The position numbers and the translations under genes were made by a program. From the NCBI GenBank assembly GCA_964614585.1, contig CAZTLW010000060.1, positions 1 to 13,252 of the forward strand: a DNA stretch of 13,252 bases, in the 5' to 3' direction. Positions 1-6,836 of the stretch are shown here, piece by piece. The DNA comes from JAHEFX01 sp964614585 (GTDB lineage: Bacteria; Actinomycetota; Acidimicrobiia; Spongiisociales; JAENVV01). How positions within the stretch are numbered: the first letter of the stretch is position 1; the number at the start of each line of letters is the position of its first letter. Under the pieces are notes generated by a model that saw only the letters and a program-made list of their open reading frames with translations, ran no database searches and was not told the DNA's origin.

Positions 1-162
1 GAGTCCGTGGCAGTTCCCTCCGGGAACTGCTCGGTCGTGGAGACGGCTGGCGCCGAGTCCGTGGCAGTTCCCTCCGGGAACTGCTCGGTCGTGGAGACGG
101 CTGGCGCCGAGTCCGTGGCAGTTCCCTCCGGGAACTGCTCGGTCGTGGAGACGGCTGGCGCC
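1..162. repeat. Three exact 54 bp tandem repeats, each containing a perfect hairpin
   Basis: Units at 1-54, 55-108 and 109-162 are identical. Each unit contains a 9 bp perfect inverted repeat, GCAGTTCCC and GGGAACTGC, around the loop TCC (10-30, 64-84, 118-138). The period is a multiple of three, so the array encodes an in-frame 18-residue repeat of the minus-strand lipoprotein. The array may continue past the window edge, and its copy number is uncertain because identical repeats can collapse in assembly. Confidence 0.95.
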
Positions 163-245
163 GCGTCCGGCGTCCCCTCGCCCGGAGTCGCCGTGCAGCC
201 GGCGAGCAGGGCCACCCCCAGGACCGCCAGCGCCGCCCGCCGCAT
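1..245 (-). CDS. Lipoprotein with N-terminal tandem 18-residue repeats (partial, runs off the left edge)
   Basis: Reading leftward from ATG at 245 gives a typical lipoprotein signal: MRRAALAVLGVALLAGC, with the lipobox LAGC placing the lipidated cysteine at residue 17. After a short linker (residues 18-28) the chain holds three exact copies of APAVSTTEQFPEGTATDS, starting at residue 29. The reading frame stays open to base 1, so 81 codons are visible and the functional domain lies outside the window. The start codon overlaps the stop of the P450 gene as TGATG, which supports this start and suggests translational coupling. The Thr/Ser/Ala/Pro-rich repeats resemble a flexible spacer between the membrane anchor and a folded extracellular domain. 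The product should be exported and lipid-anchored; its activity cannot be inferred. Confidence 0.8.
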   Translation of the reverse strand, partial: MRRAALAVLGVALLAGCTATPGEGTPDAAPAVSTTEQFPEGTATDSAPAVSTTEQFPEGTATDSAPAVSTTEQFPEGTATD

Positions 246-1429
246 CACACGGCCACCGGCAGGGCGGTCGGGCCCCGCAGGAAGAAGCCCTCGGGCCACT
301 CGATCTCGTCGTCGGCGATCGCCACGTCGAGGTCGGGGTACCGGTCATAGAGCGCCCGAAAAGCGATCGTCGCCTCGAGACGGGCCAGCGGGGCGCCGAG
401 GCAGTGGTGGATGCCGAAGCCGAACCCGATGTGGGGATTGGGGCTGCGACCCAGGTCGAGACGGTCGGGTTCCTCGAACCTCTCGGGGTCGCGGTTGGCC
501 GCGTACAGCACCGGGATCACGGGGTTGCCTCGGGGGATCGTGGTCCCGCCGATCTCGACGTCGTCGTAGGCCCAGCGCATGGTCGCCGTCTCCACCGGGC
601 CGGCGAAGCGGATGAGCTCCTCGACGGCGCCGGCCGTCAGGTCGGGTTCGGCGGCGAGTCGGGCCCGCTGGTCGGGATGGCGGGCGAGGGCCAGGACGCC
701 ATTGCCGATGAGGTTGACGGTCGTCTCGTGGCCGGCCACCAGCAGCAGGAACACCATGGCGAGGTACTCGGTGTGGTCGAGGCGGTCACCGTCCTCCTCG
801 GCGTGGACGAGTTCGGTCACGAGGTCGTCTCGGGGCGTCGCCCGCCGGTCGTCGGCGAGGTCGTTGAGGTAGCCGATGAACTCCATGCCCGCCACCTGGG
901 CTGCCTCCATCGACGACCCGAGGATGGCCTTCGTCCATTCCCGGAAGCTCGCCTGGTCCTCGAGCGGCACCCCGAGCAACTCGGCGATGATGGTGACCGG
1001 CAGCGGGGCGGCGAACGAGGCCATGAGGTCGAAGCCGGACGGGTCGGTGGCGTCGAGGAGCTCGGTCGCGACCGCCTCGACCCGGGGCCGCAGGCGCTCG
1101 ATGGTCCGCTTGGAGAAGGCGTCCCGGACCAGCCGTCGGAGGCGGGTGTGGTCCGGTGGGTCCAGGAAGAGCATGTTGCGGCCGAGGACCGCGAAGGCGC
1201 TGTCGGGCTCGTCCTCGAAATACCGCTCCTCGGGGGGCACGTGGAGGTCGGGCTGGTGGCCGATCCGCTCGTCGCGGAACACGGCGAGGCAGTCGTCGTG
1301 GCGGGTCACCATCCAGAACGTGCGGCCGGTGACCGGCCCGATGGCGCCGTGGACCGGGTCGGTCGCCCGCAGCTCGTTCCAGAAGGTGTGGGGGTCGCGG
1401 CGGGTGGCCGGGTCCCAGGGCGTCGTCAT
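245..1429 (-). CDS. Cytochrome P450 (bacterial class I type)
   Basis: A 394-residue soluble P450, the usual length for bacterial enzymes that hydroxylate small molecules using electrons from a ferredoxin and reductase. All signatures are present: a C-helix segment DPPDHTRLRRLV near residues 90-101, the oxygen-activating I-helix motif AGHETT at 232-237, the ExxR pair E271 and R274, and the heme loop FGFGIHHCLG with axial ligand Cys343. I chose ATG at 1429 because it overlaps the upstream DUF3151 stop as ATGA and leaves a normal P450 N terminus. The open frame extends further upstream, but that stretch lies inside the DUF3151 gene. No ferredoxin or reductase gene is adjacent, so the redox partner must be encoded elsewhere. 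The substrate cannot be predicted. Confidence 0.95.
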   Translation of the reverse strand: MTTPWDPATRRDPHTFWNELRATDPVHGAIGPVTGRTFWMVTRHDDCLAVFRDERIGHQPDLHVPPEERYFEDEPDSAFAVLGRNMLFLDPPDHTRLRRLVRDAFSKRTIERLRPRVEAVATELLDATDPSGFDLMASFAAPLPVTIIAELLGVPLEDQASFREWTKAILGSSMEAAQVAGMEFIGYLNDLADDRRATPRDDLVTELVHAEEDGDRLDHTEYLAMVFLLLVAGHETTVNLIGNGVLALARHPDQRARLAAEPDLTAGAVEELIRFAGPVETATMRWAYDDVEIGGTTIPRGNPVIPVLYAANRDPERFEEPDRLDLGRSPNPHIGFGFGIHHCLGAPLARLEATIAFRALYDRYPDLDVAIADDEIEWPEGFFLRGPTALPVAV

Positions 1430-1857
1430 GTCGGGTCCAGTTGGGCCAGGAACTGGGCGCATCGCTCTGCCTCGGCCGTCTCGCCGATGGCATCGGCCAT
1501 CGCGCCGAGCCCGGCGAGGCAGTCGAGGAAGCCGCGGTTGGTCGGCTCCGAGCGACGGACGTAGCCCGAGCCCCGCCACCCGGCAGCGCGCAGGGCGTCG
1601 AGGCCGCGGTGGTAGCCCACCCGGTAGTAGGCGTAGGCCTCGACCAACCCCCGGTCGTCGTGGGCCGCCGCCTCGGCCGTGGCGCCGAGCGCCGCCCAGG
1701 CGGCCAGATGGGTCGGGTCGGCGGCCACCACCGCTGCCAGCGCCTCCCGGGGGTGGGGAGCCGACAGTGCTCCCTCGAGGGCGGCGGTGTCGGCCGGGTC
1801 GACCTCGGGGAGGACGGTCTCGGGGGGACCGGATCGGGAGAAGGAGACGTCGGACAT
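1426..1857 (-). CDS. DUF3151 family protein
   Basis: A 143-residue protein matching the actinobacterial DUF3151 family from memory of its pattern: an acidic, Leu/Pro-rich N terminus, an Ala-rich helical middle, AYAYYRVGYHRGLDALRAAGW, then EPTNRGFLDCLAGLGAMADAIGE and a C terminus ending FLAQLDPT. The helical, TPR-like character suggests a binding role, but the family function is unknown. I chose ATG at 1857 over the upstream GTG at 1920 because family members start close to this point and because TAGCGT lies exactly 7 bases before it, a leaderless arrangement. It is the first gene of a three-gene operon with the P450 (4 bp ATGA overlap) and the lipoprotein. Confidence 0.85.
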   Translation of the reverse strand: MSDVSFSRSGPPETVLPEVDPADTAALEGALSAPHPREALAAVVAADPTHLAAWAALGATAEAAAHDDRGLVEAYAYYRVGYHRGLDALRAAGWRGSGYVRRSEPTNRGFLDCLAGLGAMADAIGETAEAERCAQFLAQLDPT

Positions 1858-1864
1858 GGCCCGG

Positions 1865-1870
1865 ACGCTA
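1865..1870 (-). promoter_or_regulatory. -10-like element for leaderless DUF3151-P450-lipoprotein operon
   Basis: On the minus strand TAGCGT is followed by 7 bases and the ATG at 1857, so transcription would begin at or very near the start codon. A weak -35 candidate, CCGACG, sits 17 bases upstream (1888-1893), inside a perfect 12 bp palindrome GCCGACGTCGGC at 1883-1894. No Shine-Dalgarno sequence is visible. The same arrangement recurs at three other genes in this window. Confidence 0.5.
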
Positions 1871-1936
1871 GGGCGGAAATGCGCCGACGTCGGCGGGGCC
1901 CGCCCGGGGGGCACGGACAACCCCCACCCATGATTG

Positions 1937-2019
1937 CGAACCCAGGGTTCCCAGCAGGTGGAAGCGGCGTTCTCCGGTACGAGGACCAGACTGGGTCTGG
2001 TCTCCGAACCGTGGTTCAG
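1937..2019. repeat. 3'-end paired-palindrome element, copy 1
   Basis: The left motif CGAACCCAGGGTTC (1937-1950) is a palindrome around a central A. The right motif CGAACCGTGGTTCAG (2005-2019) is a degenerate relative. Between them is the hairpin GACCAGAC-TGG-GTCTGGTC (1984-2002). The element begins about 15 bases past the stop codon of the minus-strand peptidase gene and ends some 65 bases before the -10 of the DUF3151 operon. Two more elements of the same architecture occur at 4043-4156 and 12661-12755. Confidence 0.7.
1984..2002 (-). terminator. Candidate terminator hairpin after the peptidase gene
   Basis: An 8 bp perfect stem (GACCAGAC with GTCTGGTC) closes a 3-base loop 32 bases after the TAG stop at 2035. 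There is no T-run on either side, so it is not a classical intrinsic terminator. Its position between two transcription units supports a 3'-end role. Confidence 0.4.
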
Positions 2020-2034
2020 ATAGCGCTGGCTGCG

Positions 2035-3933
2035 CTAGAAGCGGATCGAACCGGGCGAGCGCAGCAGCGTCCCCCACGGATCGGGGAGGGCGTCGATCGG
2101 GCCCGTCGGGGCCGGGAGCTCGAAGAGCACCTGCTGTTCGATCCCGTCCAGCTCGGCGTCGAGGGCGGCGAGGACGTCGAGGTCGACGAGCGTGAAGGGC
2201 TCCCACCCGGTGGCCGTCGGCAGGTCGAAGAGCGCCAGTTGGGCGCCGACCTCGTCGAGCCGTCCCGGGTCGAGCGGCGTGTCGTCGATCGGATGGGTGG
2301 CGGGACGGCGGCGGGTGAGCGCCCAACCGCCCAGACCGACGACGGAGAGGGCGGTGGCCGCCCAGAGCCAGCGGGAGCCGGGGTCGGCGAGTGGTGCGCT
2401 CGTCATCGCAGCCTCGGCCGGCGGGGCGAAGGGCGGCAGCACCACCGCCGACTGGTAGTCGGCGCGCATCGCCCCGACGTCGGCGCCCCCCGCCACCAGT
2501 CGGTCCCGCTCGGCGAGCCAGACGAAGGCGGCGTCGATGCGCTCGGCGGCGGCCTCGAACTCCCAGCGGTCCATGGCGGCGCGGACTCCCACGGGTGGCA
2601 CCCAGCCGAGTGGGTCGTCGGCGAGGGCGGTGTAGCGGGCCCGCAGCTCGCCGCGGGTGGCGAGCGTCTCGGCCGCATCGGGCGGGGCGACATGGTCGGC
2701 CAGCACCGACGCGACGGCCGGCGACGCGCCGTGGACCTCGGCGAGGTCCAGGAACCGTCGCCAATCCGCCGGGGTGTCGGTGGTCGTGAAGCCGGGCGCC
2801 GCATAGGCGGAGCGATCCTCGGCGAGGTCGGCGAGGATGTCGGCCATGGCCCCGAACCCGAGGTCGTCGACGATGGCGTCCATCACCCACCACGAGGCGG
2901 CGTAGGCGGCCCGCTCGGCTTCGACGGTGGTGGCGTCGACCAGGGCCGTGTGCTCCCAGGCCGACAGCGGCCCGACCGACGGGTCGGGTGGCGTGGGCTC
3001 GGGGGGCGGCTGCCCGACGGCGGGCAGGACCTCGGCCGTGTAGGCCTCGGCGAGGCCCTCGGCCAGCCAGCGCTCGTCGACGAGCAGGTCGTTGAACCAG
3101 GCGTGGCTCGCCTCGTGGACGAGCACCCGGGGGTCGGGGTCGGCACCGACCTCGACGGTGTCGGTCTCGGCGACGTACCACCCGTCGAACCCGTTGCGCT
3201 GGGGGTCGGTGGACTGGGCGACGACCAGCGGGCGGCCGATGGGGTCGTCGATGCCGGTGAGGTCGGCGAGTTCGGGCAGTGCCAGATCCACGACGGAGCG
3301 GACGTCGGCCACCCAGGCCTGCTCGCCAGGCCAAGACCGCAGCACGTAGGTCAGGTCGCCGACCCGGATGATCTCCGAGGTGAGGGCGCCGTCCCGGCGC
3401 GCCGACACGCTGACGTCCCAGGCAGCGATGTCGCCGACGACCGGCGCCGACATGACCGTCCAGCCGGGCTCCTGGGCGGTCTCGAGCACCGCCCCGTCCA
3501 CCTTGATCTCGAAGTCGTTGGGCACCCGGATCGTGACGGCGGCGTCGCCGTCGGTGCCCCACACCCAGGTGGGGAAGGCGACATGGGCGGGGTTCGCCCG
3601 GATGGTGCCGTCGCCGGCGCCGTCGGGGAGGGAGAACACGACCCGGACCCGGCCCGTCTCGGGTAGGCCGAGCCCGGTGATCGGGCCCTCGCGCCGGATC
3701 ACGGGCTCCACCGGCTCGTCGTCCAGGGTGACCACGACGTTCTCGGCGATGGTGGGGATGGAGAGGGCGTCGGTGGTCGACTCGATCGTGACGACGACCA
3801 CCCCGGCATCGGGCTGGGCGACGTAGGTGGTGGCGGTGGTGGCCTCGGCGCGGGCGGTCCCGACGCCGGCCGTCGCCATTGCGAGGCCGACGAACAGCGC
3901 CGTGGCGAAGCCACGGCGAATCCGTCCGTCCAT
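2035..3933 (-). CDS. Secreted, membrane-anchored M1/MA-like zinc metallopeptidase
   Basis: A 632-residue protein with a Sec signal peptide: basic MDGRIRRG, a hydrophobic stretch and a likely cleavage after ARA near residue 29. A beta-rich N-terminal region is followed by the gluzincin motif HEASH (H273, E274, H277) and WLAEGLAEAY, whose glutamate E292 aligns with the third zinc ligand of M1-type enzymes. One transmembrane helix lies near 521-540 and is followed by RRR, so the catalytic part should be extracellular and the roughly 90-residue acidic C terminus cytoplasmic. The HEASH-to-E292 spacing is 14 residues, shorter than the classical 18; E296 would give 18. ATG at 3933 is chosen since the signal peptide starts there; GTG at 3948 is an alternative. 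It is monocistronic. Substrate and exact family are unknown. Confidence 0.75.
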   Translation of the reverse strand: MDGRIRRGFATALFVGLAMATAGVGTARAEATTATTYVAQPDAGVVVVTIESTTDALSIPTIAENVVVTLDDEPVEPVIRREGPITGLGLPETGRVRVVFSLPDGAGDGTIRANPAHVAFPTWVWGTDGDAAVTIRVPNDFEIKVDGAVLETAQEPGWTVMSAPVVGDIAAWDVSVSARRDGALTSEIIRVGDLTYVLRSWPGEQAWVADVRSVVDLALPELADLTGIDDPIGRPLVVAQSTDPQRNGFDGWYVAETDTVEVGADPDPRVLVHEASHAWFNDLLVDERWLAEGLAEAYTAEVLPAVGQPPPEPTPPDPSVGPLSAWEHTALVDATTVEAERAAYAASWWVMDAIVDDLGFGAMADILADLAEDRSAYAAPGFTTTDTPADWRRFLDLAEVHGASPAVASVLADHVAPPDAAETLATRGELRARYTALADDPLGWVPPVGVRAAMDRWEFEAAAERIDAAFVWLAERDRLVAGGADVGAMRADYQSAVVLPPFAPPAEAAMTSAPLADPGSRWLWAATALSVVGLGGWALTRRRPATHPIDDTPLDPGRLDEVGAQLALFDLPTATGWEPFTLVDLDVLAALDAELDGIEQQVLFELPAPTGPIDALPDPWGTLLRSPGSIRF

Positions 3934-3948
3934 GTGGAAGACCCCCAC

Positions 3949-4042
3949 TCGCCTACCACCACGGTATCCACGCTGGGGGGCGGCCGCTTACGCAAAGTGG
4001 TGGAAATGTCGACGGTTAGTGGCGGTTTTCGCGACCTCGGTG
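3949..4042 (-). promoter_or_regulatory. Upstream region of the peptidase gene, promoter weakly resolved
   Basis: This segment must hold the peptidase promoter. On the minus strand, TACCGT (3961-3966) and TAGGCG (3950-3955) are possible -10 elements, but neither has a convincing -35 at 16-18 bases. A G-run (GTGGGGGT) about 8 bases before ATG 3933 may act as the ribosome binding site. CCACCAC (3956-3962) and GTGGTGG (3997-4003) form a 7 bp inverted repeat of doubtful meaning. Confidence 0.3.
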
Positions 4043-4156
4043 GCGAACCCAGGGTTCGTGACCGCGGGGCCAGCCGTTCCGTGGGCCCGAGACCGCGCCG
4101 ACGCGGTCTCGGGCCCAGATAACGGCCCCGGGCGGCGTGCCGAACCCTGGGTTCGC
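4043..4156. repeat. 3'-end paired-palindrome element, copy 2 (most complete)
   Basis: Perfect 16 bp terminal inverted repeats bound the element: GCGAACCCAGGGTTCG (4043-4058) and CGAACCCTGGGTTCGC (4141-4156). Each end is itself a 15 bp palindrome around one base. Inside, CCGTT (4074-4078) can pair with AACGG (4121-4125) beneath a perfect 16 bp apical stem at 4082-4117. The whole 114 bp can therefore fold into one long interrupted stem or a cruciform. It starts about 6 bases after the clpB stop codon. Confidence 0.85.
4082..4117 (-). terminator. Candidate terminator hairpin after clpB
   Basis: A perfect 16 bp stem runs from TGGGCCCGAGACCGCG to its complement across a four-base loop (CCGA on the plus strand). 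It is the strongest hairpin in the window and lies 45-80 bases beyond the clpB stop. No T-run follows on either strand, so any termination would be of the hairpin-only type, or the structure may protect the 3' end of the transcript. Confidence 0.5.
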
Positions 4157-4161
4157 AGCGG

Positions 4162-6717
4162 TCAGGCGACGGTGAGGGCGTCGTCGACCACGTCGACCCG
4201 GGCCTTCGACTCGTCGGTGACCCGACCCTCGAGCACGGCGAGGGCGAGGCGGTCGCCGATCTCCTTCTGGATGAGCCGCTTGAGCGGCCGCGCCCCGTAG
4301 GCGGGGTCGAAGCCGTGCTCGGCCAGCCAGTCGAGGGCGGCGTCCGAGACCTCGAGTTCGATGCGGCGGTCGGCGAGGCGCCTCCGCAGGTGCTCGAGCT
4401 GGATCCCCACGATCCGGCGCAGGTCCGCTCGGGTCAGTCGGTGGAAGACGAGGATCTCGTCGACCCGGTTGATGAGCTCGGGGCGGAAGTTCGCCCGCAC
4501 GACCTCCATCACCCGGTCGGAGACCACCTCGTCGGGCAGGTCGGGGTCGATGCGCTCCGACCCCAGGTTGGAGGTCATGATGAGCACCGTGTTGGAGAAG
4601 TCCACCGTCCGGCCCTGGCCGTCGGTGAGCCGCCCGTCGTCGAGCAGCTGCAAGAGCACGTTGAACACCTCGGGATGGGCCTTCTCGACCTCGTCCAACA
4701 GCACCACCGAGTAGGGGCGCCGGCGGACGGACTCGGTCAGCTGGCCGCCCTGGTCGTAGCCGACGTACCCGGGCGGGGCGCCGATGAGGCGGCTGACCGA
4801 GTGCTTCTCCATGTACTCGGACATGTCGATGCGGACCATCGCCCGTTCGTCGTCGAAGAGGAAGTCGGCCAGGGCCCGGGCCAGTTCGGTCTTGCCGACC
4901 CCGGTGGGGCCGAGGAACAGGAACGAGCCGATCGGCCGCTGCGGGTCGGCGATGCCGGCCCGCGACCGGCGGATGGCGTTGGCGACGGCCTCGACCGCCT
5001 CCTCCTGGCCGACGACCCGGCGGTGGAGGTGGTCCTCCAGCCGGATGAGCTTGTCGACCTCGCCCTCCATGAGGCGGCTGACGGGCACCCCGGTCCACCG
5101 GGAGACGACCTCGGCGACGTGGGTCTCGTCGACCTCCTCCGACAGCATCCGCTGGTCGGACTGGACGTCGTCGAGTCGGGCGCGGGCCGCCTCGATGCGC
5201 TGCTCGAGCGCAGGCACCGTCCCGTATCGGAGCTCGGCGGCGCGGTTGAGGTCGCCGGCGCGCTCGGCCCGCTCGGCCTCGATGCGGGCCTGCTCCAGCT
5301 CCTCCTTCGAGCCGCGCAGCTCGTCGATCGCCTCCTTCTCGAGCGTCCAATGGGCCTCGAGGCGGTCGGCCTCCTCCCGGAGGTCGGCGATCTCCGACAC
5401 GACGGCCTCGAGCCTCTCGGCCGAGACCGCGTCCGACTCCTTCTCGAGTGCCGCACGCTCGATCTCGAGCTGGGTGATGCGGCGGGTGAGGGCGTCGATC
5501 TCGGCGGGCATCGAGTCGATCTCGATCCGCAGGCGCGATGCCGCCTCGTCGACGAGGTCGATCGCCTTGTCGGGCAGCTGGCGAGCCGGCAGGTAGCGGT
5601 CCGACAGCACGGCGGCGGCGACGAGGGCGTTGTCCTGGATGCGCACGCCGTGGTGCACCTCGTAGCGCTCCTTGAGGCCACGGAGGATCCCGATGGTGTC
5701 GTGCACCGAGGGGGCCTCCACCATGACCGGCTGGAACCGGCGCTCGAGGGCGGCGTCCTTCTCGATGTGCTGGCGGTACTCGTCGAGCGTGGTGGCGCCG
5801 ACCATGCGCAGCTCGCCGCGGGCGAGCATCGGCTTGAGCATGTTGGAGGCGTCCATGGACCCCTCGGCGGCGCCGGCGCCGACCATCGTGTGGAGCTCGT
5901 CGATGAACGTGATGACCTGGCCCTCGGACTCGCGGATCTCGTCGAGGACGGCCTTGAGGCGCTCCTCGAACTCACCCCGGTACTTGGCGCCGGCCACCAT
6001 CGACCCGAGGTCGAGGGCGATGAGGCGCTTGCCGGCGAGCGAGGTGGGCACGTCGCCGTCGGCGATCCGGCGGGCGAGGCCCTCGANNNNNNNNNNGGGC
6101 TCGCCGATGAGGACGGGGTTGTTCTTCGTGCGGCGGCTGAGGACCTGGATGACCCGGCGGATCTCGTCGTCGCGGCCGATGACCGGGTCGAGCTTGCCCG
6201 ACCGGGCCTCGTCGGTGAGGTCGCGCCCGTACTGGCCGAGGGCGTCCATCGTGGCTTCGGGGTCCTCGGTGGTGACCCGGCGGTTGCCGCGGATCTCGGG
6301 GAGGGCGCCGGCGATGGCGGCGCGGTCGGCGCCGAGGTCCCGGAAGGCCTCGCCGGCGGCGTCACGGGAGGCGGCCAAGGCCAACAGGAGGTGCTCCACC
6401 GACAGGTAGTCGTCGCCGAGGTCGGCCCGCTCCTTGTCGGCGGTCCGCAGCGCCTCGCCGAGGGCGCGCGAGATCGACACCTCGGTCGAGCCGTAGACCC
6501 GGGGGAGGCCCTCGGCGATGGAGGTCAGCCGGGCGCGCAGGTCGGTCGGGGTGACCCCCAGCTTGTCGAGCAGGGGGTACACGAGACCCTCGGACTCGCC
6601 GAGGAGGGCGAGCCCCACGTGGGCGGGCTCGACGTACTGGTGGTTGGCGCCGGACGCCAGGTCCTGGGCCGTGCCCAGCACGCGGCGCACCGCCGTCGTG
6701 AATCGATTCGGGTCCAT
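4162..6717 (-). CDS. clpB: ClpB disaggregase (AAA+ chaperone), interrupted by a 10-N gap
   Basis: ClpB works with DnaK/DnaJ/GrpE in the cytoplasm, threading aggregated proteins through an ATP-driven hexameric ring. The sequence shows an N-terminal Clp_N double repeat (about residues 5-145), first AAA+ module with Walker B VITFIDELH near 268-276 and sensor region GATTLDEYR, a long coiled-coil middle domain (about 405-530) that separates ClpB from ClpA/ClpC, and a second AAA+ module with Walker A GPTGVGKT (603-610) and Walker B VVLLDEVEKAHP. The first Walker A is missing only because ten Ns fall exactly there; the frame stays open. Visible length is 851 residues, about 855 after repair. ATG at 6717 gives MDPNRF; GTG at 6726 is an alternative start. 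HspR-type control is suggested by the upstream HAIR-like site. Confidence 0.97.
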   Translation of the reverse strand: MDPNRFTTAVRRVLGTAQDLASGANHQYVEPAHVGLALLGESEGLVYPLLDKLGVTPTDLRARLTSIAEGLPRVYGSTEVSISRALGEALRTADKERADLGDDYLSVEHLLLALAASRDAAGEAFRDLGADRAAIAGALPEIRGNRRVTTEDPEATMDALGQYGRDLTDEARSGKLDPVIGRDDEIRRVIQVLSRRTKNNPVLIGEPXXXXEGLARRIADGDVPTSLAGKRLIALDLGSMVAGAKYRGEFEERLKAVLDEIRESEGQVITFIDELHTMVGAGAAEGSMDASNMLKPMLARGELRMVGATTLDEYRQHIEKDAALERRFQPVMVEAPSVHDTIGILRGLKERYEVHHGVRIQDNALVAAAVLSDRYLPARQLPDKAIDLVDEAASRLRIEIDSMPAEIDALTRRITQLEIERAALEKESDAVSAERLEAVVSEIADLREEADRLEAHWTLEKEAIDELRGSKEELEQARIEAERAERAGDLNRAAELRYGTVPALEQRIEAARARLDDVQSDQRMLSEEVDETHVAEVVSRWTGVPVSRLMEGEVDKLIRLEDHLHRRVVGQEEAVEAVANAIRRSRAGIADPQRPIGSFLFLGPTGVGKTELARALADFLFDDERAMVRIDMSEYMEKHSVSRLIGAPPGYVGYDQGGQLTESVRRRPYSVVLLDEVEKAHPEVFNVLLQLLDDGRLTDGQGRTVDFSNTVLIMTSNLGSERIDPDLPDEVVSDRVMEVVRANFRPELINRVDEILVFHRLTRADLRRIVGIQLEHLRRRLADRRIELEVSDAALDWLAEHGFDPAYGARPLKRLIQKEIGDRLALAVLEGRVTDESKARVDVVDDALTVA
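6087..6096. other. Assembly gap (10 N) over the first Walker A of ClpB
   Basis: Ten Ns lie between the codons for GEP and for EGLA in the first nucleotide-binding domain. ClpB proteins normally have GVGKTAIV at this point. Restoring it needs 22 bases (seven codons plus the first base of the next), so ten is probably a placeholder length. Both 22 and 10 leave remainder one on division by three, which is why the reading frame survives. Confidence 0.95.
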
Positions 6718-6737
6718 GTCACTCACTGGCTAGGAAA

Positions 6738-6758
6738 CTTGAGTCGAAGTATATCAAC
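6738..6758. promoter_or_regulatory. HAIR-like HspR operator of clpB
   Basis: CTTGAGT (6738-6744), 7 bases, then TATCAAC (6752-6758). The HspR-associated inverted repeat is CTTGAGT-N7-ACTCAAG. The first arm matches 7 of 7, the second 4 of 7, and the spacer is exact. The site covers the clpB -10 and the expected transcription start, the right place for a repressor. HspR control of clpB is known in Streptomyces and mycobacteria. Confidence 0.65.
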
Positions 6759-6776
6759 TACGGGGGCTACGGGCAA
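6748..6776 (-). promoter_or_regulatory. clpB promoter
   Basis: On the minus strand TTGCCC (6771-6776) and TATACT (6748-6753) are separated by exactly 17 bases, a good housekeeping-sigma promoter in an unusually AT-rich patch. Transcription should start near 6741, giving a leader of roughly 24 bases before the ATG at 6717. Confidence 0.65.
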
Positions 6777-6780
6777 TCTC

Positions 6781-6836
6781 CGTTCAGGCCGGCGCCGTTC
6801 AATTTGAGAGGGTTGAACGTTCAAAGGTGCTGAACG
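6781..6836. promoter_or_regulatory. Cluster of five TTGAACG-type operator half-sites
   Basis: Half-sites are CGTTCAG (6781-6787), CGTTCAA (6796-6802), TTGAACG (6813-6819), CGTTCAA (6818-6824) and CTGAACG (6830-6836). The middle two merge into the perfect 12 bp palindrome TTGAACGTTCAA at 6813-6824. The cluster overlaps the -35 of the regulator operon and begins 5 bases from the clpB -35. It is the natural binding site for the HTH regulator encoded just downstream, which would repress its own operon. Confidence 0.65.

Noticed and set aside
1..162. CRISPR array
   Set aside because: The three 54 bp units are directly adjacent with no spacers and encode an in-frame peptide repeat.
404..3666. Long plus-strand open frames (404-1564, 1441-3666) opposite the P450, DUF3151 and peptidase genes
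   Set aside because: They are low-complexity Gly/Val/Arg/Asp-rich antisense frames typical of GC-rich DNA, show no domains, and lie over well-supported minus-strand genes.
4082..4117. Classical Rho-independent terminator
   Set aside because: The hairpin is very strong but no T-run follows on either strand, so only a hairpin-type or other 3'-end role is proposed.
4315..6807. An 830-codon plus-strand open frame opposite clpB
   Set aside because: It is the antisense shadow of an unmistakable ClpB, and its composition is repetitive (VEHLG, DDRV) without motifs.
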